A stretch of DNA of 64,000 nucleotides from Haloterrigena sp. H1 (GCF_005938085.1 NZ_SMZK01000001.1:1364001-1428000), one strand, 5' to 3'. Counted from the first letter of the stretch, positions 1 to 9,661 are shown. Numbers and translations: made by a program. The notes: generated from the letters alone by a model not told the origin.

Positions 1-57
1 CACGACCCGGAAACGACGTGCAGTTTTACGTCGGGTTACGGTGTAGAAACGGGGGCG

Positions 58-258
58 ATGGTATTCAAAAAGATCACGCTCATCGGAACCAGCCCCGAAA
101 GCTTCGACGCCGCGGCCGACGACGCCATCGACCGCGCAGAAAAAACCATCCAGAACGTCCACTGGATCGAAGTCGACGAACTCGGCGTCGAAATCGCAAG
201 CGCCGACGACCGGGAGTACCAGGCCGAAGTCACCGTCGCGTTCGAACTCGAGGAGTAA
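58..258 (+). CDS. Dodecin (flavin-binding storage protein)
   Basis: Dodecins form hollow dodecamers that bind riboflavin or FMN in stacked pairs; haloarchaeal dodecin is a known riboflavin store. The 66-residue product has the usual family length and fold signature: an N-terminal [18 protein letters not shown] strand-helix, a second helix rich in acidic residues, the strand [14 protein letters not shown] carrying the tryptophan that stacks on the flavin (W35), and a final strand [11 protein letters not shown]. The ATG at 58 is preceded by a TATA-like GTTTTACG near 19-26, consistent with a short or absent leader. It is a single gene; the next gene is convergent. Family assignment is secure; the ligand is inferred from the family. 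Confidence 0.93.
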   Translation: MVFKKITLIGTSPESFDAAADDAIDRAEKTIQNVHWIEVDELGVEIASADDREYQAEVTVAFELEE

Positions 259-311
259 CGCACCGGCTATCGAGTCGATGCGGTGAGTCGACCGGCGAGG
301 AGTCGGTCGCT

Positions 312-326
312 GCTTTTTTGAGCAGT
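312..326 (+). terminator. T-rich terminator after dodecin
   Basis: A run of six T's (314-319) flanked by TGCT and AGCA lies 50-60 bases after the dodecin stop. Oligo-T stretches are typical archaeal termination signals. Weak evidence by itself. Confidence 0.35.
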
Positions 327-405
327 CTGATCCGAGACGGGGAAACGCTGTGTCGTGTGTTCTCGAGGTGGTGCGTCCGCGTCAGCCGGCGGTGTACGGG
401 AGCGG

Positions 406-780
406 TTACGTGCGGAACGACTCGCCACACCCACACTCGCTGACGACGTTCGGGTTGTCGACGTGGAATCCTTCGGCCTGCAGCCCGCTCTCGTAGTCGA
501 GGACGCTCCCTTCGATGTACTTCAGGCTCGCCGGATCGACGAACACGCGCAGATCGTGGTGTTCGTAGATCGTATCGTCCTCGTCGGGTGCGTCGTCGAA
601 GCGCATCCCGTAGGAGAGACCGGCACAGCCGCCCTGCTGGACGAACAGCCGGAGGCCCGCTTCCGACACATCGAGGCCTTCACCCTCGAGCAGCGAAATG
701 GCCTGCTCGGCCGCGTCTTCGGTTACTTCGATCTTCGGACGCGTATCAGCCTCCCCGCCGTCCATACTGTCCGTGCTCAT
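406..780 (-). CDS. A-type iron-sulfur cluster carrier (IscA/ErpA/HesB family)
   Basis: A-type carriers hold a [2Fe-2S] or [4Fe-4S] cluster and pass it to apoproteins. The 124-residue product shows the family layout: ITVTEDAAEQA-like N-terminal helix, LRLFVQQGGCAGLSYGMRFDD with the first cysteine ligand, the block DLRVFVDPASLKYIEGSVLDY, and the C-terminal VSECGCGESF with the C-G-C pair. All three ligand cysteines are present. I chose the ATG at 780 (MSTDSMDGG) because the sequence upstream of it in frame has no family similarity and because a TATA-like GTTAACATC lies about 30 bases before it. It is a single gene convergent with dodecin. Client proteins cannot be told from sequence. Confidence 0.93.
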   Translation of the reverse strand: MSTDSMDGGEADTRPKIEVTEDAAEQAISLLEGEGLDVSEAGLRLFVQQGGCAGLSYGMRFDDAPDEDDTIYEHHDLRVFVDPASLKYIEGSVLDYESGLQAEGFHVDNPNVVSECGCGESFRT

Positions 781-954
781 ACCATCCCATTCCGGCGCAA
801 CGATGTTAACTGTGACGCCCTCAGCAGGCAGATGTACTAGCCAAATTCGGTTATGCCGCTGTCTCGCCCCGACTGCCCGCTTCACACGGCTCACAGCTCT
901 GTCGTTCGATCGGGCGTGCCGCGACGCGCAGTGATACTGACAACACCTCGAGCG

Positions 955-1152
955 TTACCGCAGCAACCGGTACCAGGCACCGAACTGCCGCCGATCGTTT
1001 CGCGACAGCTCGATATCGTGTTTCGCCAGCAACTCGAGCATCCGCTCGAGTTCGCAGTCGTACCACATCGAGAGGAGCCGCACGTTCCGCTGTGCATAAT
1101 CGTAGTTGCGCTCGAGGACGCGCCCGTCCGTCGGATCGACACGCGGTTCCAT
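955..1152 (-). CDS. Small conserved haloarchaeal protein of unknown function
   Basis: A 65-residue soluble protein, mostly helical, with the run RLLSMWYDCELERMLELL and a C-terminal RRQFGAWYRLLR. It contains one cysteine, no membrane segment and no motif I can assign. I recall similar short ORFs in haloarchaeal genomes, but cannot name a family. It lies 89 bases downstream of hisD on the same strand, so it could be co-transcribed. Coding is supported by sensible amphipathic composition and by the absence of a better reading on the other strand. Confidence 0.6.
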   Translation of the reverse strand: MEPRVDPTDGRVLERNYDYAQRNVRLLSMWYDCELERMLELLAKHDIELSRNDRRQFGAWYRLLR

Positions 1153-1241
1153 CTCACTGCCTACTCCGTGTTCCAGCTACGTAAAACCGATATGCGGTTC
1201 CGTAACCTGTTTCCGGCCGATCAATCACGGATTACCGGTCG

Positions 1242-2534
1242 CTATTCGTCCGACGCTTCGCCCAGCCGGAGCCGAACGCTCGCGGCGTGGGCCTCGAGTC
1301 CTTCGGCGTCGGCGAGGGTGGTGACCGTCTCGCCCAGGTCGGCCAGCCCCTCGCTGGAGAGTCGCTGGACCGTCGTCGACCGGAGGAACGTCTCGACTGA
1401 CAGCCCACCAGTCACGCGCGCCCCGCCGTTGGTGGGCAGCACGTGGTTGGTACCGCTGGCGTAGTCACCCGCTGCGACTGGCGTGTTCGGTCCGAGGAAG
1501 ACGCTCCCTGTACTGTCGATTCGTTCCAAGATCGACTCGTCGTCGTCGGCGATGATCGCGAGGTGTTCGGGCGCGTACGCCTCGGTAAAGAGGATCGCCT
1601 CGCTCATCGAGCGACCGAACAGGACGCCGCTTGCATCGTTCGCGAGCGCTTCCCGAATGATCTCCTCGCGGTCGCGGTCGCCGACCTGTTCGTCGACGGC
1701 CGCAGCCACGGCGTCGGCAGTCGCCTCGTCGTCCGTGACGGCCACGACCGAGGCGTTTGGATCGTGTTCGGCCTGAGCGACGAGTTCCGCGGCGACGAAC
1801 GCTGGGTCCGCGCTCTCGTCTGCCACTACGACGACCTCGCTCGGGCCCGCGAGGAAGTCGATTTCGACATCGCCCCGAACCTCGGCTTTGGCCGCAGTTA
1901 CCCACTTGTTGCCGGGGCCGACGATCTTCTGGACGTTGGTGATCGTCTCCGTTCCATAGGCCAGCCCTGCGATCGCTTGCGCGCCGCCGACGCTGTAGAC
2001 CGCGTCCGCACCTGAGATGTGAATCGCCGCCAGCGTCACCGGGTTCAGCTCGTCGGCCGGCGGCGTCACCACCGACACGTGATCGACGCCAGCGACGACC
2101 GCCGGCACGATTCCCATGATCGCACTCGAGGGATAGGCCGCCGAGCCACCGGGGACGTAGACGCCGACACGCTCGAGCGAGCGAAAGCGTCGTCCAAGCG
2201 TGCGCCCCTCGCTGAACTCCCGTTGCCAGTCGTCGGGGAGTTGGGCCGCGTGGAACTCGCGGACGTTCGCGACGGCTGTCTCGATCGCCTCCCGAATTCC
2301 GTCGTCGATCTCGTCGGCGGCCCGCTCGCACTCGTCGGTGATCTCGAGGTTGCCGACCTCGATGCCGTCGAACTCGCTCGTGAACTCGCGGACGGCGACG
2401 TCGCCCTCGGTGCGGACTCGGTCGACGATGTCACGGACGTCTCCCCTGACCGCCTCGATGCCGGCGTCGCGCTCGAAGAAGGCCGCGCGGTCGTCCGGCC
2501 CGAGATCGGAAATCGCCTGCACGTCGATTGTCAT
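1242..2534 (-). CDS. hisD: Histidinol dehydrogenase
   Basis: HisD catalyses the last two steps of histidine synthesis, oxidising L-histidinol to histidine with two NAD+ and a bound zinc. The 430-residue length is typical. Visible family blocks are [62 protein letters not shown], the zinc-ligand region [11 protein letters not shown], and [10 protein letters not shown] with the catalytic Glu-His pair. The ATG at 2534 has a T-rich GTTTTTCG element about 27 bases upstream, fitting a leaderless transcript. No other his gene is adjacent, which is usual for haloarchaea, where histidine genes are scattered. Confidence 0.97.
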   Translation of the reverse strand: MTIDVQAISDLGPDDRAAFFERDAGIEAVRGDVRDIVDRVRTEGDVAVREFTSEFDGIEVGNLEITDECERAADEIDDGIREAIETAVANVREFHAAQLPDDWQREFSEGRTLGRRFRSLERVGVYVPGGSAAYPSSAIMGIVPAVVAGVDHVSVVTPPADELNPVTLAAIHISGADAVYSVGGAQAIAGLAYGTETITNVQKIVGPGNKWVTAAKAEVRGDVEIDFLAGPSEVVVVADESADPAFVAAELVAQAEHDPNASVVAVTDDEATADAVAAAVDEQVGDRDREEIIREALANDASGVLFGRSMSEAILFTEAYAPEHLAIIADDDESILERIDSTGSVFLGPNTPVAAGDYASGTNHVLPTNGGARVTGGLSVETFLRSTTVQRLSSEGLADLGETVTTLADAEGLEAHAASVRLRLGEASDE

Positions 2535-2577
2535 GCCCCGGACTTGGCGCGGCGGTCGAAAAACGGTTTCCTTCCGG

Positions 2578-2799
2578 TTATGCGTCTCCGGTTTCGATCG
2601 GCCAGAGGCCCACGAAGTCGAGCGTTGCCCTGACGAACAGATAGACGAGCAGTCCGAAGCCGACGATCGCCAGCGGTGCCTGTATGAGATCCGCAGTTTC
2701 GACTCCGAGGACGATCCGGCTCAGCCCACGGATGACGAAACTCACGATCACGAGCGCGAATCCGACGAGCGAGAGCTTGACGAATCCCGACTGGTCCAT
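2578..2799 (-). CDS. Small two-helix membrane protein, unknown function
   Basis: A 73-residue protein with two predicted membrane helices (about residues 10-27 and 40-58) joined by a short loop, and an acidic tail. No catalytic motif is visible. It lies 43 bases upstream of hisD on the same strand and might be read with it, although hisD has its own promoter-like element. I recognise the type (short haloarchaeal membrane protein) but not the function. Confidence 0.65.
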   Translation of the reverse strand: MDQSGFVKLSLVGFALVIVSFVIRGLSRIVLGVETADLIQAPLAIVGFGLLVYLFVRATLDFVGLWPIETGDA

Positions 2800-2866
2800 A
2801 GCAATCGGTACGACTGGGCTCGCTAAATGATATCGGTTGGTTCGACAGTAGCGAGCACCGAAGCCG

Positions 2867-3709
2867 TCAGCGAACGTCGGCGCTGGCAGCGCGGCCGATC
2901 GCGTAGATGGCCACTGAGCCGAATGCGAGCGCGAGACTGACGAGGACAGCGAGCGCCGGCACGAGCGTGTCCCACAGCCCGCCGAACTGGGTGACTTCGA
3001 TCACCGTCATCGTGTCCTCACCGAGCATCACCGCGCGGGCCGCGTCGACGCCGTAGGTGATCGGATTGAACATCGCGACCGTCTGAATCCACTCCGGCAG
3101 TGCCGCCAGCGGGAGGAACGCGCTCGAGACGAACAGCAAGGGAAGTTGGAGCAGGTTCGCCCCAATGATCGTCGATTCCTCATCGCGGGTCACTACGGCC
3201 AACACGTTCGAGAACGCGGTGAACCAGACCGAGAACAGGACGCAGATGCCCGCGATCGCGACGGCCCCGACCAGTCCGGTGGCGATCTCGGCACCGAGCA
3301 ACACGCCCAGTCCGAGCACGATCGTGACCTGGACGACGATGCGTACGACCTCGGCGAGCGTCTTTCCGAGGAAAATCGCTGTTCGGTTCATCGGACTGAC
3401 CAACGTCTTCTCGAACATACCGTTCTCGATGTCGTTGACCAGCCCGATCCCCGACGTCGCCGCGGCCACCAGCGCGACCTGGATCACGATCGCCGGCACG
3501 AGATACGTTTCGTAAGTGACCCCCTCGAGCGCACTCGTCGCGACGCCGCCGAACACCTGCGTGAACAGCACCAGGAAGATGATCGGCTGGACGAGCGAGA
3601 CGACGAGCACGAACGGGTTCCGCACTGACTTGATCGTCCACCGGACGAACGTGACCCACACGTCACTCGCGAAGCTCCCGCCATGGCGACTGATGTTCGG
3701 TGTGCTCAT
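2867..3709 (-). CDS. ABC-2 type exporter permease
   Basis: Membrane half of an ABC exporter of the DrrB/ABC-2 type. The 280-residue product has an N-terminal cytosolic stretch, then six hydrophobic segments typical of ABC-2 permeases: around residues 35-55, 70-90, 115-140, 150-175, 185-205 and 245-268. Between the first two segments are the characteristic polar stretch and the NDIENGMFEKTLVSPMNR region preceding helix 3. The start ATG overlaps the stop of the upstream ATPase gene by 4 bases (ATGA), so the two are translationally coupled. The substrate is unknown; relatives handle drugs, lipids or polysaccharides. The neighbouring HxlR regulator suggests inducible expression. Confidence 0.9.
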   Translation of the reverse strand: MSTPNISRHGGSFASDVWVTFVRWTIKSVRNPFVLVVSLVQPIIFLVLFTQVFGGVATSALEGVTYETYLVPAIVIQVALVAAATSGIGLVNDIENGMFEKTLVSPMNRTAIFLGKTLAEVVRIVVQVTIVLGLGVLLGAEIATGLVGAVAIAGICVLFSVWFTAFSNVLAVVTRDEESTIIGANLLQLPLLFVSSAFLPLAALPEWIQTVAMFNPITYGVDAARAVMLGEDTMTVIEVTQFGGLWDTLVPALAVLVSLALAFGSVAIYAIGRAASADVR

Positions 3710-4776
3710 CGGTCCACTTCGGTCTCCGTCCCGTCATCGCCGTTCGAGTCGTGCCCGCCGTCACCGATCGTTCCTGGTGCCGTGGCATCGGTCGGCGGTG
3801 ACTCGTGTCTAGGTTCCGAGTCGTCCCCGTTCCGATCGTCGGTCACTGCGAGGAATACGTCGTCGAGCGTCGGTGCCCGAACGTCGAACCCCAGTACGCC
3901 GATATCGGCGTCACGAAGGGCGACCAGCAAGTCCGTGCCCCGCGTTCGCGCGTTGCGGCCCGTCACGGCCAGTCCCTCTTCTGTCGGCTCGATCGTCGCG
4001 CTCGGTTCGAACAATCCCTCCTCGCGGGCGATCGTGACAGCGCGGTCGCTCGTCTCGGGGTTGGCCAGTTCGACGGCGAGAATCTCGCCGCCGACGCGTC
4101 GTTTAAGCGATTCGGGCGTCCCCTCCGCAACGACCGAGCCGTTCTGAATGACCGACAGCCGATCACACAGCTGGTCGGCCTCCTCGAGATACTGGGTCGT
4201 CAGGAAGACGGTCGTCCCCTCGTCGTTGATCCGTCGGAAATACTCCCAGAGCCGGTTTCGTGCGGCCGGATCGAGACCGGTCGTCGGCTCGTCGAGGAAC
4301 ACCAGCGGCGGCCGATGGACCAGTGCAGTCGCCGCGTCCAGCCGCTTTTTCATCCCGCCGGAGAAGTCGTCGGCGACCTTGTTCGCGACGTCGGTCAGCT
4401 CGACGAGTTCGAGTAACTCGTCGATCCGATCGGCCCGCTTTGCTCGCGGTACGCCGTATGCGTCACACGCAAACCGAAGGTTTTCTCGAGCCGTCAACTC
4501 CGGATCGATGCTCGTCTCCTGAGCCATGTACCCGACCGTCGCGCGCACGTTCCGGGGCTCTGCGACGGTGTCGAATCCGTTGACCGTCACCGAGCCATCG
4601 GTCGGCCGCAACAACGTCACCAGCGTCTTGATCAGCGTCGTCTTCCCTGCGCCGTTCGGACCCAGAAAGCCGAAAAACTCCCCCGTCTCCACGAGGAGGT
4701 CGACACCGCGAACCGCTTCGGTTCCGTCCGCGTACGTCACCACCACGTCGCGGGCCTCGATAGCGTAGTCGGTCAC
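3706..4776 (-). CDS. ABC transporter ATP-binding protein (DrrA-type)
   Basis: ATPase partner of the ABC-2 permease. Walker A is GPNGAGKTT (residues 39-47), the signature is DFSGGMKKR (about 138-146), and Walker B is PLVFLDEP followed by TTGLDP. A DrrA-like C-terminal domain follows, then a long Asp/Glu/Pro-rich tail of about 45 residues. I chose the GTG at 4776 (VTDYAIEARDVV): it starts at the beginning of the ABC domain and lies about 25-28 bases after a TATA-like GGTATATGCC, so the mRNA is probably leaderless. A longer ATG at 4824 would start upstream of that promoter. The promoter is immediately preceded by operator-like repeats also found near the HxlR gene. Confidence 0.92.
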   Translation of the reverse strand: MTDYAIEARDVVVTYADGTEAVRGVDLLVETGEFFGFLGPNGAGKTTLIKTLVTLLRPTDGSVTVNGFDTVAEPRNVRATVGYMAQETSIDPELTARENLRFACDAYGVPRAKRADRIDELLELVELTDVANKVADDFSGGMKKRLDAATALVHRPPLVFLDEPTTGLDPAARNRLWEYFRRINDEGTTVFLTTQYLEEADQLCDRLSVIQNGSVVAEGTPESLKRRVGGEILAVELANPETSDRAVTIAREEGLFEPSATIEPTEEGLAVTGRNARTRGTDLLVALRDADIGVLGFDVRAPTLDDVFLAVTDDRNGDDSEPRHESPPTDATAPGTIGDGGHDSNGDDGTETEVDR

Positions 4777-4810
4777 AGTCGTTCTAGGGCTACCACAGGC
4801 ATATACCTGT

Positions 4811-4847
4811 GAGTTCGAAATCACTTCGCTACTTCGATACTCGAACT
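4811..4847. promoter_or_regulatory. Operator-like repeats before the ABC exporter genes
   Basis: This stretch holds TACTTCGATACTCGAA (4830-4845), preceded by CACTTCG and by AGTTCGAAA. The core TACTTCGATACT is shared with the intergenic region of the adjacent HxlR-type regulator (5330-5346). It sits just upstream of the TATA-like element of the exporter operon. Binding by that regulator is inferred. Confidence 0.55.
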
Positions 4848-4892
4848 ATTGTCGCTCTGGTCGTTAAAAGCCCTTTCAGGTGCAAAACGTAG

Positions 4893-5255
4893 TCAGTCTC
4901 CGACCGGCTCGAGGTCGTACTCGATGGCCCACGCGTGGAGGTGCCCGAACGCCGGGAACACCGCACGGCCCTTCTCGGTCGGTTCGTACTCGACTCGCGG
5001 CGGCACCTCGTCGTAGGATTCACGTCGGAGCAGGCCGGCCGCGACCAGCTCTTTGAGCCGTTCCGAGAGCGTGTTCGCTGGCACGTCGAGCCGTCCCTCG
5101 AGATCCAACAACTGCGCGACGGTGCGTTCGACCTGCTCGCGTTCGTCGGGCTCGAGTCGATCGCGGAGCGCGCTCGCCGTTTCCCGCGTCCGCCCGGCGT
5201 CCAGCCCCGGTACCGTCTCGACGTCGTTCGATTTCCCCTCGTCGTTTTCGGCCAT
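4893..5255 (-). CDS. HxlR-type winged-helix transcriptional regulator
   Basis: A 120-residue DNA-binding protein. Residues about 50-110 match the HxlR/MarR-like winged helix: a recognition-helix segment VPANTLSERLKELVAAGLL, then the wing RRESYDEVPPRVEYEPTEKG, and a C-terminal AFGHLHAWAIEYD helix that usually makes the dimer contact. The N-terminal 45 residues are acidic and diverge from typical HxlR proteins, which normally begin with a conserved Trp-rich helix containing the sensor Cys; no cysteine is present here. I chose the ATG at 5255, preceded by AAGGACTCC. Upstream lie two operator-like motifs, and a divergent NmrA-type gene; HxlR regulators commonly control such neighbours. The inducer is unknown. 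Confidence 0.87.
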   Translation of the reverse strand: MAENDEGKSNDVETVPGLDAGRTRETASALRDRLEPDEREQVERTVAQLLDLEGRLDVPANTLSERLKELVAAGLLRRESYDEVPPRVEYEPTEKGRAVFPAFGHLHAWAIEYDLEPVGD

Positions 5256-5283
5256 ATGGAGTCCTTGTCGGTCCTGGACCGAA

Positions 5284-5299
5284 TACTTCGTGTTTCGAA
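5284..5299. promoter_or_regulatory. Operator-like motif, copy 2
   Basis: TACTTCGTGTTTCGAA, a dyad-like motif of the same form as the copies at 4830 and 5330, lies 30 bases upstream of the HxlR gene start. Probably an autoregulatory site. Confidence 0.5.
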
Positions 5300-5329
5300 C
5301 CCCCGGATAACGTGAATTCTCGACACCAG

Positions 5330-5346
5330 TACTTCGATACTTCGAA
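5330..5346. promoter_or_regulatory. Operator-like motif, copy 3
   Basis: TACTTCGATACTTCGAA, extended to ACTTCGATACTTCGAAGT, an imperfect palindrome. It lies between the HxlR gene and the divergent NmrA gene, followed at 5347-5358 by an AT-rich TTACAAGTTTAT that could be the TATA region of the rightward transcript. Confidence 0.55.
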
Positions 5347-5518
5347 GTTACAAGTTTATGCTTTGACTCGCCGACGTGGCAGATATGCAACTCGCGATTT
5401 TCGGGTCGCTGGCTCGAACCGGCCGCCCGTTCTGTTGCAGGGACTCGAGCGCAATCTTCTGGCTGTCTCCCGCACGCGAATGGTCTCCCGTACAATCGCC
5501 GCTCGCTGGTGACCAGTG

Positions 5519-6361
5519 ATGAACCACGTTCTCGTCACGGGGGCGACCGGTACCGTCGGCCGCCACGTTATCGATGGCATCCGGGACGTGCCGACCGTCT
5601 CAGCCACCGCCGCAAGCCGTGATCCTGCTCGGGCTCGGGACCGGCTTGGCTGTGCGACCGTCGCGTTCGATTTCACCGACCCGGCGACCTACCGCGACGC
5701 ATTCGCCGATGTCGACACGCTGTTTCTCGTGCGACCGCCGGCGCTATCCCGAGTCCGTCGGGACGTAATCCCCGCTCTGGCCGCTGCCGTCGGTGCCGGT
5801 GTCGAACACGTCGTCTTCCTCTCGGTCATCGGTGCCGATCGAAACTCGTTCGTTCCCCACGCCTGTCTCGAGTCGTGGCTCACCGAGACCGGACTCAAAA
5901 CGACTTTTTTGCGCGCGTCCTTTTTCATGCAGAACCTGTCGACGACCCACCGCGAGGAGATTCGCGAGGGACGACTGGCCGTCCCCGCCGGTGGCGGGAA
6001 GACGAGTTTCGTCGACGCACGTGACGTCGCTGCCGTCACCGTTCGAGCGATTCAGACCGGCTCCACCGGCGCGTACGACCTCACGGGACCGGAAGCCATC
6101 GATTACGAAACGGTGTGCCGTCTCCTTTCGTCGGTTCTGGACCACGAGGTCGAATACACCGATCCGTCGATCCCTCTGTTTCTTGCTTCACGCTATCGAC
6201 GTGACCGAGACCTTGCGAAAGTCGGAGTGATGACTGCGATCTACACCACTGCTCGGCTCGGACTAGCCGACCGCATGACGGACGACGTTCGATCCGTTCT
6301 CGACCGGCCACCGACCGATCTTCTGACGTTCATCCGTGACAACCGATCGGTCTGGACGTAG
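5519..6361 (+). CDS. NmrA-family NAD(P)-binding oxidoreductase or redox sensor
   Basis: Atypical short-chain dehydrogenase of the NmrA/azoreductase-like group: some members reduce quinones or azo dyes, others only sense NAD(P). The 280-residue protein opens with the Rossmann motif VTGATGTVGRHV, followed by a basic residue-rich segment that could favour NADPH, then VDTLFLVRPP and VEHVVFLSVIGAD. Instead of the catalytic Tyr-Lys pair it has a substrate segment KTTFLRASFFMQNL and the FVDARDVAAV block typical of the group. Start: ATG 5519, though the GTG just before (5516) is in frame. A leader of up to 160 bases separates it from the operator motifs. Its divergent placement suggests control by the HxlR-type regulator. 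Confidence 0.88.
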   Translation: MNHVLVTGATGTVGRHVIDGIRDVPTVSATAASRDPARARDRLGCATVAFDFTDPATYRDAFADVDTLFLVRPPALSRVRRDVIPALAAAVGAGVEHVVFLSVIGADRNSFVPHACLESWLTETGLKTTFLRASFFMQNLSTTHREEIREGRLAVPAGGGKTSFVDARDVAAVTVRAIQTGSTGAYDLTGPEAIDYETVCRLLSSVLDHEVEYTDPSIPLFLASRYRRDRDLAKVGVMTAIYTTARLGLADRMTDDVRSVLDRPPTDLLTFIRDNRSVWT

Positions 6362-6519
6362 TCGGCTCTCTTCTTCCCCGGTGTACGTGATCCGTAATCT
6401 TACCGCTCTACCGTGTCGCCGACTGAGACACCGGCCACCATTATCCGTACGATCGAACTGCTCTTTCGGACGGCAAAAAGCGCTGCATAACTATTCATCA
6501 CCCACGACACCACCGTCCT

Positions 6520-7152
6520 ATGTGGCCGTGGGAACACGCGATCGTCGCCTATCTCGCCTACTCGCTGTGCTGTCACGTCGTCTTTCGTGACTCTCCGACC
6601 GGGCTCGAGGCGTTCGCAGTCGTGTTCGCGTCAGTCCTCCCGGATCTGATCGACAAACCACTCGCTTGGGAGCTGGGCGTGTTCGACAGCGGCTACGCTG
6701 TCGGTCACTCGATCTTTTTCGCGGTGCCGCTAGCGATAGTTGTCGGCACGATCGCACACGCGGCCACGCGCCCACGCGCTGGACTCGCGTTCGGGCTCGG
6801 CTACCTGTCCCATCCGTTCGCGGACATCGTCGACTCCGTGTTCCGGCAAGGCGTCCTCCAGGTCGAACTCATGCTCTGGCCGATCGCATCGGTCGAGGGC
6901 CGACCACCTGGGCAGGGCGTCATCGAGGGATTCCTCTACTTCTTCGGTCGCTACTGGAACGCCGTGCTCGCCGGCGACCTCTCGACGTATCTGTTGCTCC
7001 AGTTCGGACTCGCCGGCGTGGTGCTGGTCGTGTGGCTCGCCGACGGCGCGCCGGTCCTCCGTGAGACACTCTCTGGTGGGCTCCGCGTCGCCCGAGCGTT
7101 CCTCAGCCACGTCTTCGGCTCCTCGCGGTCAAATCATCCCGGCCGCCGATAG
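6520..7152 (+). CDS. Membrane-bound metal-dependent hydrolase-like protein (YdjM/DUF457 type)
   Basis: A 210-residue membrane protein with about four hydrophobic segments. Conserved polar residues typical of the YdjM/DUF457 group are visible: WPWEHAIVAY near the start, SVLPDLIDKPLAWELG, GHSIFF and LGYLSHPFADIVD. These His and Asp residues, placed at membrane faces, are thought to bind metal, but the substrate of the family is not known. The C-terminus is basic and extends past the last helix. It stands alone, 100 bases before the first rRNA promoter element and in the same direction. Confidence 0.78.
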   Translation: MWPWEHAIVAYLAYSLCCHVVFRDSPTGLEAFAVVFASVLPDLIDKPLAWELGVFDSGYAVGHSIFFAVPLAIVVGTIAHAATRPRAGLAFGLGYLSHPFADIVDSVFRQGVLQVELMLWPIASVEGRPPGQGVIEGFLYFFGRYWNAVLAGDLSTYLLLQFGLAGVVLVVWLADGAPVLRETLSGGLRVARAFLSHVFGSSRSNHPGRR

Positions 7153-7247
7153 GTCTCGTTCACCGTCGTGGTTCGACTCGCACTGCTCGAGGCGTCACAT
7201 CTTGTGACTGTCCAACGTCGTGCAGTGATCGCTCGAGACGACGGCCT

Positions 7248-7255
7248 TTTATATA
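7248..7255 (+). promoter_or_regulatory. rRNA operon promoter P1 (TATA box)
   Basis: TTTATATA preceded by GAGACGACGGCC. It is the first of four tandem TATA elements upstream of the 16S gene; multiple promoters before rrn operons are well known in haloarchaea. Confidence 0.7.
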
Positions 7256-7400
7256 CACCCGGCATTCGATATGAATGCGAACAACGTGGCGCACGCCGCC
7301 ACGTTCCCTCTGGCCGGTTCCCGGCACGGAGGGAGGATTACACCCGCCCTCAGGACCTCGGCTGTCACGATCAGTTTCCGATCGTGACGGTTCGGAGGCC

Positions 7401-7407
7401 TTATATG
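7401..7407 (+). promoter_or_regulatory. rRNA operon promoter P2 (TATA box)
   Basis: TTATATG preceded by GTTCGGAGGCC. The same TTCGGA/CCGA plus CC-TTATATG arrangement recurs at P3 and, more weakly, at P4. Confidence 0.75.
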
Positions 7408-7481
7408 TGTCTGGGCGTTCAGTTGTGATCGCACACACCCACGCCGGCTGCGATTTCCGGCGTGGATGCGATCCGACGCCC

Positions 7482-7488
7482 TTATATG
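7482..7488 (+). promoter_or_regulatory. rRNA operon promoter P3 (TATA box)
   Basis: TTATATG within CCGACGCCCTTATATGTA, the best match to the haloarchaeal rRNA promoter pattern in this region; transcription would start near 7510. Confidence 0.78.
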
Positions 7489-7585
7489 TACAAGGGTGTT
7501 CGGGTGTAAACGCGAAGAACACGTGAGCGACGGGCCGTTCAACTCGGTTCGTCATCTCGTCTCGGACGGTTCGGGTCCGAAGGGG

Positions 7586-7592
7586 TTATGTA
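7586..7592 (+). promoter_or_regulatory. rRNA operon promoter P4 (TATA box)
   Basis: TTATGTA within CCGAAGGGGTTATGTACC, the promoter nearest to the 16S gene. Weaker TATA match, but the spacing and flanks resemble P2 and P3. Confidence 0.6.
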
Positions 7593-7669
7593 CCCCTGAT
7601 GGCCTACGAGTACGTCCGAAGGAAATGAGGATTCCACCCCTGCGGTCCGCCGTACAGATGGGATCTGAT

Positions 7670-7702
7670 GTTAGCCTTGGTAGTTCGGTGACGCCCGATC
7701 GG
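7670..7702 (+). other. Pre-16S processing stem, 5' arm
   Basis: GTTAGCCTTGGTAGTT (7670-7685) is the exact reverse complement of 9360-9375, and GCCCGATCGG (7693-7702) is the reverse complement of 9343-9352. The unpaired bases between the two helices are the expected place for the bulge-helix-bulge cleaved by the archaeal splicing endonuclease. A CCCCAGC/GCTGGGG hairpin (7769-7785) follows just before the mature 5' end. Confidence 0.85.
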
Positions 7703-7796
7703 TCGTTCGATCTGCGTCAGCGAACGTGTGGACCCATGTGTGAGTGTATTTACATTCACCGCCAACTCCCCCAGCTTCGCTGGGGAAGAGCATTTC

Positions 7797-9269
<1,473 letters not shown>

Positions 9270-9342
9270 ACAGACCGGGACCAGGCCGTCGCGCCTGGCC
9301 CACCTTAGCGGTTTTCCGCACGTTCGATCGACCACCGAGTGG

Positions 9343-9375
9343 CCGATCGGGCACCTTAGAACTACCAAGGCTAAC
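9343..9375 (+). other. Pre-16S processing stem, 3' arm
   Basis: CCGATCGGGC (9343-9352) and AACTACCAAGGCTAAC (9360-9375) pair with the 5' arm at 7670-7702, closing the long helix around the 16S precursor just before tRNA-Ala. Confidence 0.85.
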
Positions 9376-9406
9376 GCAATCTCTGTCCGCCCGTTTGGGT
9401 GGACGT

Positions 9407-9478
9407 GGGCCCATAGCTCAGTGGGAGAGTGCCTCCTTTGCAAGGAGGATGCCCAGGGTTCGAATCCCTGTGGGTCCA
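9407..9478 (+). tRNA. tRNA-Ala (anticodon TGC)
   Basis: 72-nt cloverleaf in the 16S-23S spacer. Acceptor GGGCCCA pairs with TGGGTCC, discriminator A; D arm GCTCAGTGGGAGAGT; anticodon stem CTCCT/AGGAG around TTTGCAA with anticodon TGC; T arm CAGGGTTCGAATCCCTG. CCA is not encoded. A spacer tRNA-Ala is the normal arrangement in euryarchaeal rRNA operons. Confidence 0.97.
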
Positions 9479-9630
9479 TGCTTCGTACTGCTCATCGAAT
9501 CGTGCCCCTTAAGTGGGGGACGGCTTGATGATGGAGTACGACCGAACCGATGCACCAGCCCGCGTAAGTGTGGCTGGGAAGGGTTAATGCAGGCCAGCTG
9601 TCTACTGGCGTGCAGATGAGACCGTGTGTA

Positions 9631-9661
9631 CGTGTAGTCCAGGCGTCCACTGGACCCGTTC
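9631..9661 (+). other. Pre-23S processing stem, 5' arm
   Basis: CGTGTAGTCCAG (9631-9642) is the exact reverse complement of 12674-12685. Inside it, GCGTCC and GGACCCGTTC pair with GGACGC and GAACGGGTCC on the other side, leaving unpaired bases where the bulge-helix-bulge is expected. Confidence 0.83.

Noticed and set aside
4777..4824. ATG at 4824 as the start of the ABC ATPase
   Set aside because: It lies upstream of the TATA-like element and within the operator-like repeats; the GTG at 4776 fits the domain start and a leaderless mRNA.
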